Made by a program: the position numbers and the translations under genes. From Craspedostauros australis (lineage: Eukaryota; Bacillariophyta; Bacillariophyceae; Mastogloiales; Achnanthaceae): a DNA stretch of 64,000 bases. Below, one piece after another: positions 10,691-20,741 of the stretch (the first letter of the stretch is position 1; each line of letters opens with the position of its first letter). The notes beneath the pieces were generated by a model that saw nothing but the letters and a program-made list of their open reading frames with translations, was not told the DNA's origin and ran no database searches. The stretch is from contig JAMXDE010000042.1 in assembly GCA_026770025.1 (NCBI GenBank), forward strand, positions 62,001 to 126,000. Direction: 5' to 3'.

Positions 10691-12340
10691 ATGCAGAAGA
10701 GGATGCAGAAGAGGCTGGTGGCGGATGCGATTTCAAGCCACAGCGCATCCAACGAGATGGCACAGCACCACGGAGTCAAAAGACGGCCAAGGCAGATCCA
10801 TCACCGACAAATCCATGCGAATGCTCAGCCACACTCGCGGCCAACACAGACGGGTTCACGACCTGCAACGATGGCATTGCCCGCGTCAATGCTACCGTCT
10901 GGAAGATCGGACAGCACGGACAGCAAATCACCGCCATTCAAACGGATGCATCTCCCGCCAACCAAGGCCGTCGTTATGATGGTATTCGCCATGGTCTTCT
11001 GCATCGCCTCGGTCTTCGTCATCGTATCCATCAGCAACGACAACATGTTCGTGACAAGGTCGCACGATCAGTTCCGACAGATCCAGATTCGGTTCCACAG
11101 CCCCATCCAAACAAGAAGTACGAGCGCATTTGGAGCGCAAAAACCTGACAGCGCGGCAGGCACAGACCTGTTCTCATCGTCATCGTTGCGGGCGTCTTCT
11201 ACTCCTCTTTCACTGCCGTCTCCGCAGTCGAAGATGGCTGGAAACACCGCCCCACAGTACAAGCTCAACTGGAATCCTTGGCAGGCAAAGTACGAGCAGA
11301 TCGATTGGCACGAGTTGCAAAAGACGACCACGAACAAGACACTCGTCGTCATCATCGGCAACCTCCGCGGCGGCCCCCTCGCGTGGGAAACCTTGCAGAA
11401 GCAGGTCCTCGACATCAACCCAAACACGGACTTGGCACTCATGATTGGCGATCAGGAGATGGACCACGCGCCGTCATCAGCAGCATTCATGACCAATCAC
11501 AAGAGTCGGTTCGCGGCATCATCGTTGGCGCAAGATGACCCAGCGTCGATGCTATTCCAAGCAGCCAAGTACGTGTGGACGTTTCCCGAATTTGACGATT
11601 GGGCGGATGCGATGGACATCGTCGATCCCACGCAACGGTGGGAGCGCGAAGTCCTGCCGCTCATGATCAACCGCACCGGATTGATCGGTGGCGTGCGCGA
11701 CTTCAAGGGCAGCGGCAGCATCATCTTCATGGCCAGGTGGTATGCGATGCAGCACATCTTGCACTTTGACCTGTTGCGCGAATACGATCGCTTCGTCATC
11801 ACCAGATCCGATCACTACTACAAATGCGCGCACGATCTCTCCCAGCTGGACCCCAACTACATCTGGGTTCCGAAAGGCGAGGACTACAGCGGCCTCACCG
11901 ATCGACATGCGGTCGTGCCGCGAGAGCTTGTGCTGCCCGCGTTGGATTTGATGCACACGATGCTGCATCATCCGCCACCCTGCACGCACTTCCCGAAGAG
12001 GCGGTTCAAATTCCACTTCGCCTGCAGGATCCGGCTCAATCCAGAGCAATGGATTGAGTACCAATGGGATCGTGCCGGCCTGCTGCCCTACGTCCGAAGG
12101 ATGGACCGTGTCATGTTCACTTGTGCTACCCAAAATGACACAACAAGATGGCAGGAGGCGACGGATGTTGCGACAGGCGGCGCATCGGCTGATATTTCTG
12201 CTGCTGCGATCATTGGCCCACACAGGCCAAGCAACGAACCGCCGCAGGAGTTCTCAGAACCACCTCCACAGGGTCTGCTTCTGAAGTATGTGAAGGAGTA
12301 CGAAATGAGCTTGGCAACCTGCGGCAGAAGGCACACATGA
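10691..12340 (+). CDS. Type II membrane, glycosyltransferase-like protein
   Basis: 549 residues. A basic, His/Arg/Gln-rich cytosolic tail (1-90) precedes one membrane anchor (about 91-114, TKAVVMMVFAMVFCIASVFV), then a Ser/Thr-rich stem and a lumenal domain from about residue 215. The domain begins KTLVVIIGNLRGGPLAWETL, a typical start of a Rossmann-like nucleotide-sugar-binding fold, and contains YDRFVITRSDHYYKC and VPKGEDYSGLTDRHAVV. The R-S-D-H segment may play the part of a metal-binding acidic motif. This layout is that of a Golgi glycosyltransferase. I cannot name the CAZy family or sugar. Met23 or Met61 are possible alternative starts. An AATAAA lies 10 bases after the stop. Confidence 0.65.
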   Translation: MQKRMQKRLVADAISSHSASNEMAQHHGVKRRPRQIHHRQIHANAQPHSRPTQTGSRPATMALPASMLPSGRSDSTDSKSPPFKRMHLPPTKAVVMMVFAMVFCIASVFVIVSISNDNMFVTRSHDQFRQIQIRFHSPIQTRSTSAFGAQKPDSAAGTDLFSSSSLRASSTPLSLPSPQSKMAGNTAPQYKLNWNPWQAKYEQIDWHELQKTTTNKTLVVIIGNLRGGPLAWETLQKQVLDINPNTDLALMIGDQEMDHAPSSAAFMTNHKSRFAASSLAQDDPASMLFQAAKYVWTFPEFDDWADAMDIVDPTQRWEREVLPLMINRTGLIGGVRDFKGSGSIIFMARWYAMQHILHFDLLREYDRFVITRSDHYYKCAHDLSQLDPNYIWVPKGEDYSGLTDRHAVVPRELVLPALDLMHTMLHHPPPCTHFPKRRFKFHFACRIRLNPEQWIEYQWDRAGLLPYVRRMDRVMFTCATQNDTTRWQEATDVATGGASADISAAAIIGPHRPSNEPPQEFSEPPPQGLLLKYVKEYEMSLATCGRRHT

Positions 12341-12349
12341 TGAGTGCAA

Positions 12350-12355
12350 AATAAA
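12350..12355 (+). promoter_or_regulatory. AATAAA polyadenylation-signal-like hexamer
   Basis: AATAAA begins 10 bases after the TGA of the glycosyltransferase-like gene. The position fits a very short 3' UTR, but the hexamer is short and algal poly(A) signals are loose. Confidence 0.3.
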
Positions 12356-12932
12356 GAAATAACTCAAGGATTAGCGTGTTTTAGTTGACTGTGCCATCAG
12401 TTCTTTTCTCTGCCCCCTTGCAACTGCCTGCACCACAGGCAGAGCGCACGGAATCGGATGGAATGTGTTGAGTGTATCATGTAGAGTGGATGGTTGGGCG
12501 ATGGCCGGTGAGTTGCCATGCCATAATGAATCTCCCTCCTTACACTTCTACTGTCATGAAGCCTCGTCGTATGCCCTCCTTGCACATGAGGCAAGTGCTG
12601 ACAAGCGATCTTGGTGTGATGCAGTTGTTTGGCTGTGGGAAATGGAGGGCCTTCACGTTGTCCGAGAGTCTGTGGATTCCATGTGAGCTTGCGCATGCCG
12701 TTGTACCATCCTTTGGCAGAAACAGGAGCAGACAACTAGTCCATCTATGCACTACGATGACAGACATGACCAGCACTTGCACCAGAGGGGAGGTGGTGAC
12801 ATTGCCCCATCATGTTGCTGGTGGCAAGAGCACAGCAAGCACACCATCTAAACATCGAGCACCATCAGATCAACCATCGGGAACCACATTTTTAGCAAGG
12901 CGCAACGAGCATCCGTCAAGCGCCATTAGGTC

Positions 12933-13199
12933 ACGCACACATGCACACGCACGCACACATGCACACGCACGCACACACACAGCAAGAGCGAGAAAGCCAC
13001 CTCCAAACACAAACGACAAGAGGTCCCAGCGGTTGCAGATCGGTGCTTCCATCCCCTTCAAAACGCACACACTAACACTAAGACGAACACTGACACTAAC
13101 ACTGACACTAACACTAAGACTAACACGCTCACACACGAATACGCTCACGCACGAATACACTCACACACAAATACACTCACACGCTCACACACCAACACA
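12933..13199. repeat. Compound microsatellite block
   Basis: Three adjoining degenerate tandem arrays: CACGCACACATG-type at 12933-12981, ACACTA/ACACTG hexamers at about 13066-13126, and ACACTC/AATACACTCAC-type at 13127-13199. The middle array resembles a telomere-type hexamer loosely but is not CCCTAA, so I do not call it telomeric. Confidence 0.75.
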
Positions 13200-13234
13200 G
13201 CATCATCACATTGACAACGACGTCCAACCGCCAG

Positions 13235-13371
13235 CTTGGAGGACAAGCTATCACAGGGAACTTGCTTCTGTGGTCTTTTGAGCCGTCTGCTGCTGATGAT
13301 GATCATCGTTACGCAGTTGACGGCTCATTAGAACCACAAAATCAAATTCCCGTGAAAACTTGTCCTCCAGG
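13235..13371. repeat. Long imperfect inverted repeat (53-nt arms, 31-nt loop)
   Basis: The arm 13235-13287 pairs with the reverse complement of 13319-13371. Perfectly matching blocks include GGAGGACAAG at the base and GAGCCGTC next to the loop, with about ten mismatches or single-base gaps between. The loop is 13288-13318. It could be a small fold-back transposable element (MITE) or a precursor-like hairpin transcript. I see no flanking target duplication. Confidence 0.6.
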
Positions 13372-13986
13372 ATGGAGGTTGGACTGTTTTAATTTATGTG
13401 ACATTGTGCGTTGCCGTTCTTTCGTTGGCGCAATTCGAACAGTTGTACGACTAGCAGTAGCAGTAGCAGTAGCCGTAACAGTGACAGGCACAATAGCTGC
13501 ACGGCTCACCAGAAAACCCCAAAATTAACACGCACGATCCACGAGGAAAGAGTGGCGAGCGCGGATGCCTCCTTGGGACTTGTGCCTCTTGTTCTTCCTG
13601 TTGTTTCGGATACCACAAAGGGTCGCATGCCACATAAGATCGCACGTACAGAATGCAGTAGTAAGTGTCGTAAGTGTCCTATGACTCAGTGTCAGTTTGG
13701 TACTTGATTCGGAGGGTACTTGCCAGGTATCGAGTGTTTTTAAATAAGCGTTTACCGCATCTCCCAATCTGCATCCCTGAGTTTGTTCCATTGTGATTCG
13801 CCAACAAAATGTGTTCGTTTGATTGTGCTGTTGTGTTCGTCCTTGGCGGACTGCATGCCGGATCGTTTTGGTCGTCACATTAATAGTTTGTATTAGATCG
13901 TTCGCACGGGTATGGATAGACTCGACCTATTCCAAGCCACTCTACATCGATGAATTCTGCTCTAAACAACACGGCGGCGGCCTTGA

Positions 13987-16335
13987 TCACATCTCCAGCC
14001 AATTCTTGACCATGGCGGCTGCCTTCGTTCCGGTATGAATGGATTGGAACTGCTCTGCGTCCGTGTAGTCGCGGAAGGTCTTCCACTGCTTCGAACTCTG
14101 CGAGGCGTTCTCGTCTGCCGTTTCCAAGAACCTGTGATTGGCGGTCAGAGCGTTGTGAAACGCCATGCGCTTGCCGGCATCGTTCAAGCGCGCATACGTT
14201 CCCAATGGTGCCGGGTACGATGATTTCTGCATCACGTCGGCCAGTAGCCGTATCGAATGGGAAAGCTGCTTGTACAGGTGGTCTCGCCATTGCGCTGCAA
14301 CACCGTTGTCCTGGTCATCGCCCTCCTCGGCGGCGCGATCAAGGAGCGCCGAAAGAACCTCGTCGTAGTTGGCATCCATGGACTTCCTCAGGACCGGGAC
14401 ATCCATCTCGGCAAGGCTGCGATCCTGGTGGTGCTGTATCATATCTGCTTGGGTGGGGATCTTGAGCTCTCCAGTAATGTACGCCGCAAATATCCAGGCA
14501 AACGCATCATGATCCAGCAGCGGGTTGTTGGTCAGGTCGTGAAAGTACATCATGCGCGGATTTCGTATCTATGCGTTGCCGTTATCGTTGGCGATATCGT
14601 TGAAATTGGGAAGGTGGAAAGATGTGTCAGATTGCGTCCATGCGCTTGTCAATGATGCACGTGCAGGAAGGTTCAATGCGGATGGTTCCATGCATGCCGT
14701 CGGAGGCACTCACAAACACAGAGACTCAGCAGGTCGCCGCAGAATAGTGCAGAAAACAAGAGCAAGGGGCCAATGTGACAGTGGAAGGTAGCCTGCCTTC
14801 CAACTCCGCTGCCACTTCGCTACACTGTTTTGCACTGCGATGTGCGCTTGATCGCATTGTGCCGCACTTACCAAGAGACCGTAGTAATTGGCTGGCGCGC
14901 GGGTTTCATGAAAAGCGCACTGCGGCGACGGCTCGACGTGGCCAAGTTCCTCCGTGAAGCTGTTTTCCGCCATGCTCCAACCATCTGGGATTTTGAAACT
15001 GAACTCATGATGTTTGTCGAGCAGGTCCTCGCTGAGCATGTGCGTTGCCGGATGGTATCCGGTGCAGAATATGACGGCATCGATGTTCTCCAAGGATCCT
15101 TCGATCTCGTTCCAGCCTCGGTACCCGCCTTGCCGACTCCATTCGACTTCTTCAAAATGAATCGTGCTGCCTTCCGCAGCCAAGATGCGGAGACCATTGT
15201 GAACCGAGACCTTGTTGCCTGGCCAGCTGGTTGTGTACTCGATGTAGGAATCGAAGCTGCGCGACACGATGTGAACATGGTGCGCGCCGAGCTTGATGGC
15301 CTGCAGGGCAAGATCCTCGGCCGAGTACTTGCCCCCCACCAGTAGGATGCGCTTGCCTTTCACGGTGGACTCCAAGTTCGCAGTGTCCGCGGAGTGCAGG
15401 ATGGGGCCGGGGAATCCACCGGCCAGCAGCATGTCCACCGCGTCCTGCGGGATCAGCTGCTTGCCGTTGGTCCCCGCGCTCCACACGCAGTAATCGAAGT
15501 CTCGCGTGGTGGTGGCCTTCGTGATCAAATTCGTCGTCGTGACTTCGAATTTTTGCTTGGAATCGCTGAACGCGACATGCTGGACCTCCGTATTGAAGTG
15601 CATGTAGTCATCGAAAAAGGACGGGTTGTGACGCGTGACGCGCGCAATAATATAGTCCAGCACGTCCTTCCGTGGCAAGTACACGGTGACGGGTCGCCGG
15701 AAGTGATCATCGAAGGTGTAGTCGAAGAACTCCATGTTGTGCGAGGCCCCGTTCGTCCAGAGGTTGTCATACATTTCGACCGCGCCGATGTCGGATGTGT
15801 CGGATCCATTTGCCTTCCTCCAAACGCCGCCAGGACTGGAGGCCCTTTCAAAACAATGGATATCGAATGCTCTGCATCCGTTGGATTCTCTTGTGCCTGA
15901 CTGCGGTTGCGACTGTGTCTCGGGTTGCGCCTGATGCTGCAGCTGCCGCTGCCGCTGCCGCCGTAGCTGTTGCTGTGACTGGTTCATCCTCTCGTCCATG
16001 TGGTAGCAAAAGAACATACCGCCAGGGCCTCCCCCAATGACGCAGATAGATTGGGTGGCATCGCCATCGCCATCACCATCGCCAATACCATCGGCACCGA
16101 TATCACAATGATCGTTGAACACGTCCGACAGAGGAGACGTGGATGTGTCCTTGGTGCCTGCGGTGTTTCCATCGTGACCTCCAACTTTGCCAGGCGGTTC
16201 CGTCTGTGAAAGGAAGGGATTTTGAGGTGAAGTCGGCGTCGAGGCTGGACCTGAAGATGCTTGGAAAGCGAAGGACGTGATGTTTATGCTCTGCGAAAGC
16301 GAGAGCCACGACGGAAGCAGGTTGAGGTTGTTCAT
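13987..16335 (-). CDS. FMO-like flavin-dependent monooxygenase, two exons
   Basis: Exon 1 is 16335-14872 and exon 2 is 14568-13987, joined in phase 0, giving 681 residues. After a low-complexity N-terminus the FAD-binding motif GGGPGG lies at 101-106 and the second-strand motif FERASSPGGVWR at about 162-173. A second dinucleotide motif, VGGKYSAED (333-341), fits NADPH binding, preceded by FPGPILHS, close to the FMO signature FxGxxxH. CTGYHPATH (about 443) is the usual third motif. Exon 2 begins IRNPRMMYFHDLTNNPLL, the typical C-terminal FMO segment. Family members oxygenate N- or S-containing small molecules with NADPH and O2; the substrate here is unknown. A Gln/Arg-rich insertion (119-147) splits the first Rossmann unit. 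Confidence 0.8.
14569..14871 (-). other. Intron of the FMO-like gene
   Basis: Donor GTAAGT at 14871-14866 follows ...TAC TAC GGT CTC TTG, and acceptor ...GCATAG ends at 14569. Both junctions fall between codons. Length 303 nt. Reading through the intron instead gives a short tail unrelated to FMOs, while splicing joins the frame to the conserved C-terminal segment. Confidence 0.8.
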
Positions 16336-17121
16336 GCTCTACCGATACACGTAGAGTATCATGCTCTCCTCTTTCTCTCTGTCTTTCTCGCCTTTGCTTT
16401 GGCTAAGATTGGGGATGGGCTCAGCGTTCCTTGCACAGTGCACCGTGCACCGTGCACCTTGTGGCGTGAAGTGGATGTATTATTATGTGTTCGTTGTGTT
16501 GGAGTATTTGCGAGCGTTGTGTTGATGGGTCTGCCGACTTCGGGTTCAGCAGCGTTTTTGGCAACGGTTGGAATGTTGGTTTGTTGTGTTTGTTCGCGTG
16601 ATACGCTGTTGTGCAGAATCTCGTTTGCCCCAAACTCGTGTTCGTCGTGTTGTACCAGTACCGCCGAAATTGTTGGAGCCGCCGTACCTTGTGGCTCCCA
16701 TGATGCCAGGCTCTCTGCTATTATAAATGTGTGGCTGTCCATTCGAATACTCTGCTTCTTGGGCTCAAGGTCAGCTCGCTCCGCCGTTCCCCTTTTGGAT
16801 TGAACCTTTTGGCTGCCATTGCCACGCACATGAACAGGGCCTCGGCAACTCTCGTGCATACTAATAGTCGTACAATAGGACCTACTACAACTCCATTTCA
16901 TTTTATCAATGCGAGTATCATCCTGCTTCATTCTTCGCGCGCAATGCGCTGCCCACTTGAGCTCCGGCGTCAGCTACTGGATCGCATCGTTGCTTTCCAT
17001 TGAACCTCCAACTCGACTTGGCTGCGTCCTTTTCTTTGCCTCTCTGTCTCCGTCTCTTGCGGCCCGTGGTGCAAGAAGTGGAGGCGTGCGGTATGTAAGG
17101 TAAGGCATGGTGTGCGTCGTG
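16336..17121. other. Intergenic region upstream of the FMO-like gene
   Basis: 786 bases between two minus-strand genes: the methyltransferase 3' end and the FMO 5' end. It holds a small direct repeat of GTGCACC/CACCGTG at about 16436-16460 and pyrimidine-rich stretches close to the FMO start. No gene or clear promoter box is seen. Confidence 0.45.
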
Positions 17122-18363
17122 TCATATCAGTTCGGGACACTGCTTCCCCACATGCCCGGTTTGCAAGCATGCGTGGCAGTGCTCGTGATCGAATGGACAG
17201 TCGGATTTGGAGCATCCATCTTTGTGGTAGTTGTAGTACCGGCAGATGGCCGTCTTGCCATCCTTCGGCGACAGCATCAACGGAGCGCGCAACGGATGCT
17301 TCGGTCGAGCCCGTCTTAATTTGTGCGCCTTGAACCATGCCCAACCGTCAGTGATCGACCCCGTTTCGCGATCGATGGTGGCCGATTCTCGCACGATCTG
17401 CACCAGCGCCCTGCTTTTGATGACAAGGAGCTGCGTGGTGCGGAAGGTCGACAGCACCCAAGTGATCATGCGCAAGACACCGATAGACTCTCGATTCCCG
17501 CCAATGTCCATGAAGATGCAGGTCGGCGATGTTTGCGTACCGAAGTGCATGGCCTCAGATTCTGCTCGCTTGGGATCGATGAGCGCATCTATCTTCGCCC
17601 AGTGGCAATTGGCGCAGCTTGGGCTGTCACCACTACCCTGCGCAGCTGTTTGTGGAGAAGAGAAAGCAGAATCGTTCGTTGGCGATGCAGCAGATTGCTG
17701 CACGAGAGCCTTACACGTGGCGATCATTTGATCCGAGGTGTCAAATCCGACCCATGTCTTCACCAGCGGGACGAGCATGCGAGACGTTTCTCCTGTGGAG
17801 CAACCAATCTCAAGGCAATGATCGTCTTTGCGTACCTGGTACGCTAGCTGGCGGAATGGAGCTGTCTCGGGCGTGATGAGTACGGTGCAGTCCGCCCGTC
17901 GCATTCTTCGGTCATCGTCGTCTGTGCAGGGCCCTCTGTTGGCGGTACGTTTGTCATTGACGTTCCCACTGGCATCGGCATCACCATTGGCATCGGCATC
18001 ATGGTTGGCTTTCGCTTTATCGCCACCAGCGGTGTCGGCATGAGTAGCTGCATCTGCCCCGCGAAAGGATCGCATGATGTGCTGCCGATCATTGCCGGCA
18101 AGGCGCAAGATCTCATCTTGCCCGCCAGCGACCTTGATCTCCACGACCTTCTTTTCTATATCCACCGCGATCACCGTCCCCATCCTCAAGGGTACGACAC
18201 GACCGTCCGCGTCCTTCTTCGTTGGCTTTATGAGGACTTGCTGACCAACCTGGCATTCGCAGCCGAACTTGGCCTTGCGCTTTGCGGGTGGGTAAAGGTA
18301 CCACTGAGTGATGCGCTGCGTTCTGGCACGCTTCGGCTTCGGCGGCTCTGTCGATCGCTCCAT
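17122..18363 (-). CDS. SAM-dependent methyltransferase with C-terminal CCCH and CCHC zinc motifs
   Basis: 413 residues from the ATG at 18363. The frame is open upstream to 18744, but that part reads like non-coding sequence, so I prefer the start MERSTEPPKPKRAR. Residues 35-100 form a small beta-rich, Tudor/SH3-like segment (VGQQVLIKPTKK, MGTVIAVDIEKKVVEIKVAGG). Residues 100-155 are an acidic, low-complexity linker. The class I methyltransferase motif I is LEIGCSTGETS at 184-194, followed by the acidic strand WVGFDTSDQM and a later IFMDIGGNRES strand. The C-terminus has C-x9-C-x4-C-x3-H (CCCH-like) and then C-x2-C-x4-H-x4-C (zinc knuckle). The zinc motifs suggest RNA binding, so an RNA or RNP substrate is a reasonable inference; it is not shown. 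Confidence 0.75.
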   Translation of the reverse strand: MERSTEPPKPKRARTQRITQWYLYPPAKRKAKFGCECQVGQQVLIKPTKKDADGRVVPLRMGTVIAVDIEKKVVEIKVAGGQDEILRLAGNDRQHIMRSFRGADAATHADTAGGDKAKANHDADANGDADASGNVNDKRTANRGPCTDDDDRRMRRADCTVLITPETAPFRQLAYQVRKDDHCLEIGCSTGETSRMLVPLVKTWVGFDTSDQMIATCKALVQQSAASPTNDSAFSSPQTAAQGSGDSPSCANCHWAKIDALIDPKRAESEAMHFGTQTSPTCIFMDIGGNRESIGVLRMITWVLSTFRTTQLLVIKSRALVQIVRESATIDRETGSITDGWAWFKAHKLRRARPKHPLRAPLMLSPKDGKTAICRYYNYHKDGCSKSDCPFDHEHCHACLQTGHVGKQCPELI

Positions 18364-19088
18364 TCCTTCCGCTCCGATAGTCCTGCTGCTTCTGCTGTTA
18401 ATGCTTCTCCTGCTGTTTCTGATGGTGTTACTGTGTATTCTATATGATGGCCCTCGACGATGAGAGGGTCTGCCTCGTGTCCTGGATGCGCAGTTCGGAC
18501 ATGCCAGAGTATCGGCAGCGCGCGTGACCTGAAGAGCATTGGAATGGGGTTGGCGAGGGGAGGAGTGCGTCGAAAAGCATGTGATGTCGTTGCGCAAGGG
18601 TGCTGCCGAAAAGTTCGTGCCGAAAAGAATGGGTGATTGGTGTGACTCGTGACTGGAACACTGTGGAATACTTCCATTCCCAATCGTTGCGGTCGACGTA
18701 TTCAAACAAGACTCAGATCTTGTTCCACAGAAAATGACGAACACGAACGAAGAAAAGAACTCTCGGTTGGGTTGATGTCGCTTTCTCTGTTTCGTTCGTG
18801 GGTTGTGTACCGACCGTCAAGAACAGTACGAGACTGCCAACGTCCTCCTCATGTGCTTCTTGTTGACATCACTGGTGTTGCTGCCTCCGTCGCCCAAAAG
18901 ATCTTTCATAGTTCGTCCTCGCAACCCCCCGTGCGCCCCGAACCAAGCCATAAAGTCCCCACTCTGCCCAACTCGGCTCCATTCTATTATTCCATTCTAC
19001 ATATTGTTGCATCTTACACAAGCTCTCCACCTCTCATCTTACTCCCAAGATCTCACACTCCTGCTCGTACCAATCCACTCGTACAACC
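18364..19088. promoter_or_regulatory. Divergent promoter region between methyltransferase and GILT-like genes
   Basis: The two genes are transcribed away from this 725-base gap. The stretch before the GILT-like ATG is pyrimidine-rich with CATTCTATTATTCCATTC and repeated TCTCAC elements, as often seen near algal transcription starts. No TATA box is evident. Confidence 0.35.
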
Positions 19089-20102
19089 ATGCATTCTCGA
19101 TCCTTGCACAAGCGGCCCTTCGCGAAGGTGGCCGTCGCCACCATCTTCATGGTTGTTTGCGCCAAGTCCATCAGACGCGCAGGAACCCGCACACCGACCA
19201 AGCACGATGCAATTCACAAGGCTGATACGGTTGCGCATGATGGCAGTCGCGCCAGCAGTAAAAACGCCCGCAAGTCCAATAAGGTGGACGTCATCTTCTA
19301 CGGCGAGGCCGAGTGCCCGTTCTGCCGCGAATTCGTCACGGAGATCTGGCCAAAGACGTGGAACGATGCCGAGATGCGTTCCGTCATCAAGTACGACTTC
19401 GTGCCATGGGGTAACGCATACTTCGCAACCGAGGTCTGTGGCAAGGGTCCCGAGTACAGCTCCGAGGAGCGCGCATGCTGGTTCGACAAATGCATCCGAA
19501 CATCACCCAACTTGCGAGGCGGAGGATCAGGGGAAGAATTGGTCGTTGCCGAGCCAGAGCTTGAAGCGAGTGCAGACGCAGACTTCACCCGCAATGAGCT
19601 CGCAACAACTTCAAGTCACCGTCAAGACAAGAGGACTATTTCCACCTCGGAATGCTTCAAGGATCATGCCATCTACCAGCACTCTGCAAGGGAAGGCAGG
19701 GTCGACATCTACGAGAGTTGCGTCAAGGAGATCTACAACATGGAGACGGCGGTCGACTTCATGATCTGCTGTGAGGGAAAATTCATGGACGACCCGGAGA
19801 TGGATGCGGTCGATCTACTCGAGAACTGCACGCCCAACTTTTCTATCGCAGACGTCGTGGAAGAGTGCTTCGCGCTGCGTGGCAAGCAGATGGAGATTAG
19901 GAATGCCAAGGCGACTCCCGACCATCCAGGCGTGCCTTACGTCACCGTCAATGGCAACGCTCTTGACGATGCCAGACAGGTGAAGGATGCGATTTGCAAC
20001 GAGCTCAAGACCCACGGGAACGGCATGCTGCATCAGGACCTTCCAAAGACGTGCCTGGAAGATGATGAAGTGAAATCAGTGGAGCAGATCATGGTGCAAT
20101 GA
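19089..20102 (+). CDS. GILT-like thiol reductase
   Basis: 337 residues. A short N-terminal hydrophobic segment (11-25) acts as signal or anchor. The thioredoxin-like domain starts KVDVIFYGEAECPFCREFV with the CPFC active site at 76-79, then strands leading to IKYDFVPWGNAYF. Later come several spaced cysteines (ECFKDHAIYQHS, YESCVKEIYN, FMICCEGKF, ENCTPNF) and the conserved closing segment HPGVPYVTVNGNAL. This is the arrangement of gamma-interferon-inducible lysosomal thiol reductase, which reduces protein disulfides in acidic compartments. It is longer than the roughly 220-250 residues usual for the family because of a low-complexity insertion at about 140-180 (GGGSGEELVVAEPELEASAD). The start ACCATG has good context. 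Confidence 0.8.
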   Translation: MHSRSLHKRPFAKVAVATIFMVVCAKSIRRAGTRTPTKHDAIHKADTVAHDGSRASSKNARKSNKVDVIFYGEAECPFCREFVTEIWPKTWNDAEMRSVIKYDFVPWGNAYFATEVCGKGPEYSSEERACWFDKCIRTSPNLRGGGSGEELVVAEPELEASADADFTRNELATTSSHRQDKRTISTSECFKDHAIYQHSAREGRVDIYESCVKEIYNMETAVDFMICCEGKFMDDPEMDAVDLLENCTPNFSIADVVEECFALRGKQMEIRNAKATPDHPGVPYVTVNGNALDDARQVKDAICNELKTHGNGMLHQDLPKTCLEDDEVKSVEQIMVQ

Positions 20103-20661
20103 ACACGCCATCGTACGCTCTCTTGTCAGAACTCGCAGAGTGCACCGATTCTACACATACATACAGCAACCTCGTTTTTTTCACATCACAAATCACAAGC
20201 AAATCCAAATTCTTCCGAAAGAGTGTTGTACAGACTATAGTACTTGTCTGCTACACTCGCGTATGTATTATTCGTCGCAGTAAATTAGCATGTGCGCCGG
20301 CCTGTTGGGATGGCTCTCCCACTTGATCATCGCACGCTTTGCGAAAGTCTTTGCGCCTCCAAGACAGCGAAAAATCGATTCTTGATGCCTGAGATTCTTC
20401 GCGCGTCGCAAATGAAACTGTAGTGGGGTAGTGGAGAGTAGAGTAGTCTCCTGTATTCCATTCTCCTTGTGTCAGCCACGAAGAAAACCACCAAGGACGA
20501 TGGGGCACACAAAAGCATGTCGCACCGTGCTCTTTGATCATCGTCAATTCTCCTCGTTTGTTGGTGTCCAACAAGAGTATGCAAACAAAAAGATGGGCGA
20601 ACATCCAAAACGAAGAATGGACCCGGCGCTTGGCTGACGGAACAAAACCAATCATGTTTCC
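20103..20661. other. Intergenic region between GILT-like gene and tRNA
   Basis: No gene seen. AT content rises at 20160-20300. It should hold the 3' UTR of the GILT-like gene; I see no canonical AATAAA. Confidence 0.4.
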
Positions 20662-20665
20662 AAAA
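20662..20665 (-). terminator. Pol III T4 terminator of tRNA-Val
   Basis: On the minus strand TTTT follows the tRNA discriminator base after three nucleotides, the usual RNA polymerase III stop. Confidence 0.7.
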
Positions 20666-20668
20666 CAG

Positions 20669-20741
20669 TAACCGCGGTGGGAATCGAACCCACGATCTTC
20701 TCGGTGTAAACGAGACGTCATCACCCCTAGACCACGCAGTC
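20669..20741 (-). tRNA. trnV-UAC: tRNA-Val (anticodon UAC)
   Basis: The minus strand folds as a 73-nt cloverleaf. The acceptor 5' GACTGCG pairs with 3' CGCGGTT (two G-U pairs), the D-arm is GTC...GAC, the anticodon stem is TCTCG/CGAGA with loop TTTACAC (anticodon TAC, reads GTA = Val), the T-arm is GTGGG-TTCGATT-CCCAC, and the discriminator is A. The B box GGTTCGATTCC and A-box-like TGGTCTAGGGG are intact, no intron is present, CCA is not encoded, and a T4 terminator follows. Confidence 0.95.

Larger units (their letters stand above)
12341..13986. other. 1.6-kb intergenic region rich in simple repeats and one long hairpin
   Basis: No supported gene. The open frames here translate microsatellites. 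The region holds a block of CA-type and ACACTA-type repeats (12933-13199), a long imperfect hairpin (13235-13371) and a short CAGTAG run near 13450-13475. The flanking genes (glycosyltransferase-like on plus, FMO-like on minus) are convergent here, so promoters are not expected. Confidence 0.5.

Noticed and set aside
13066-13126. Interstitial telomere-like repeat
   Set aside because: The units are ACACTA/ACACTG, not CCCTAA, and merge with other simple repeats.
12472-13281. 269-codon plus-strand frame
   Set aside because: Its second half is translated microsatellite (THAHARTHAH, LTLTLTLTL) and the first half has no coding look.
18649-19764. 371-codon plus-strand frame overlapping the GILT-like gene
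   Set aside because: Different frame from the one containing CPFC and VPYVTVNG; Pro/Ser/Arg-rich shadow.
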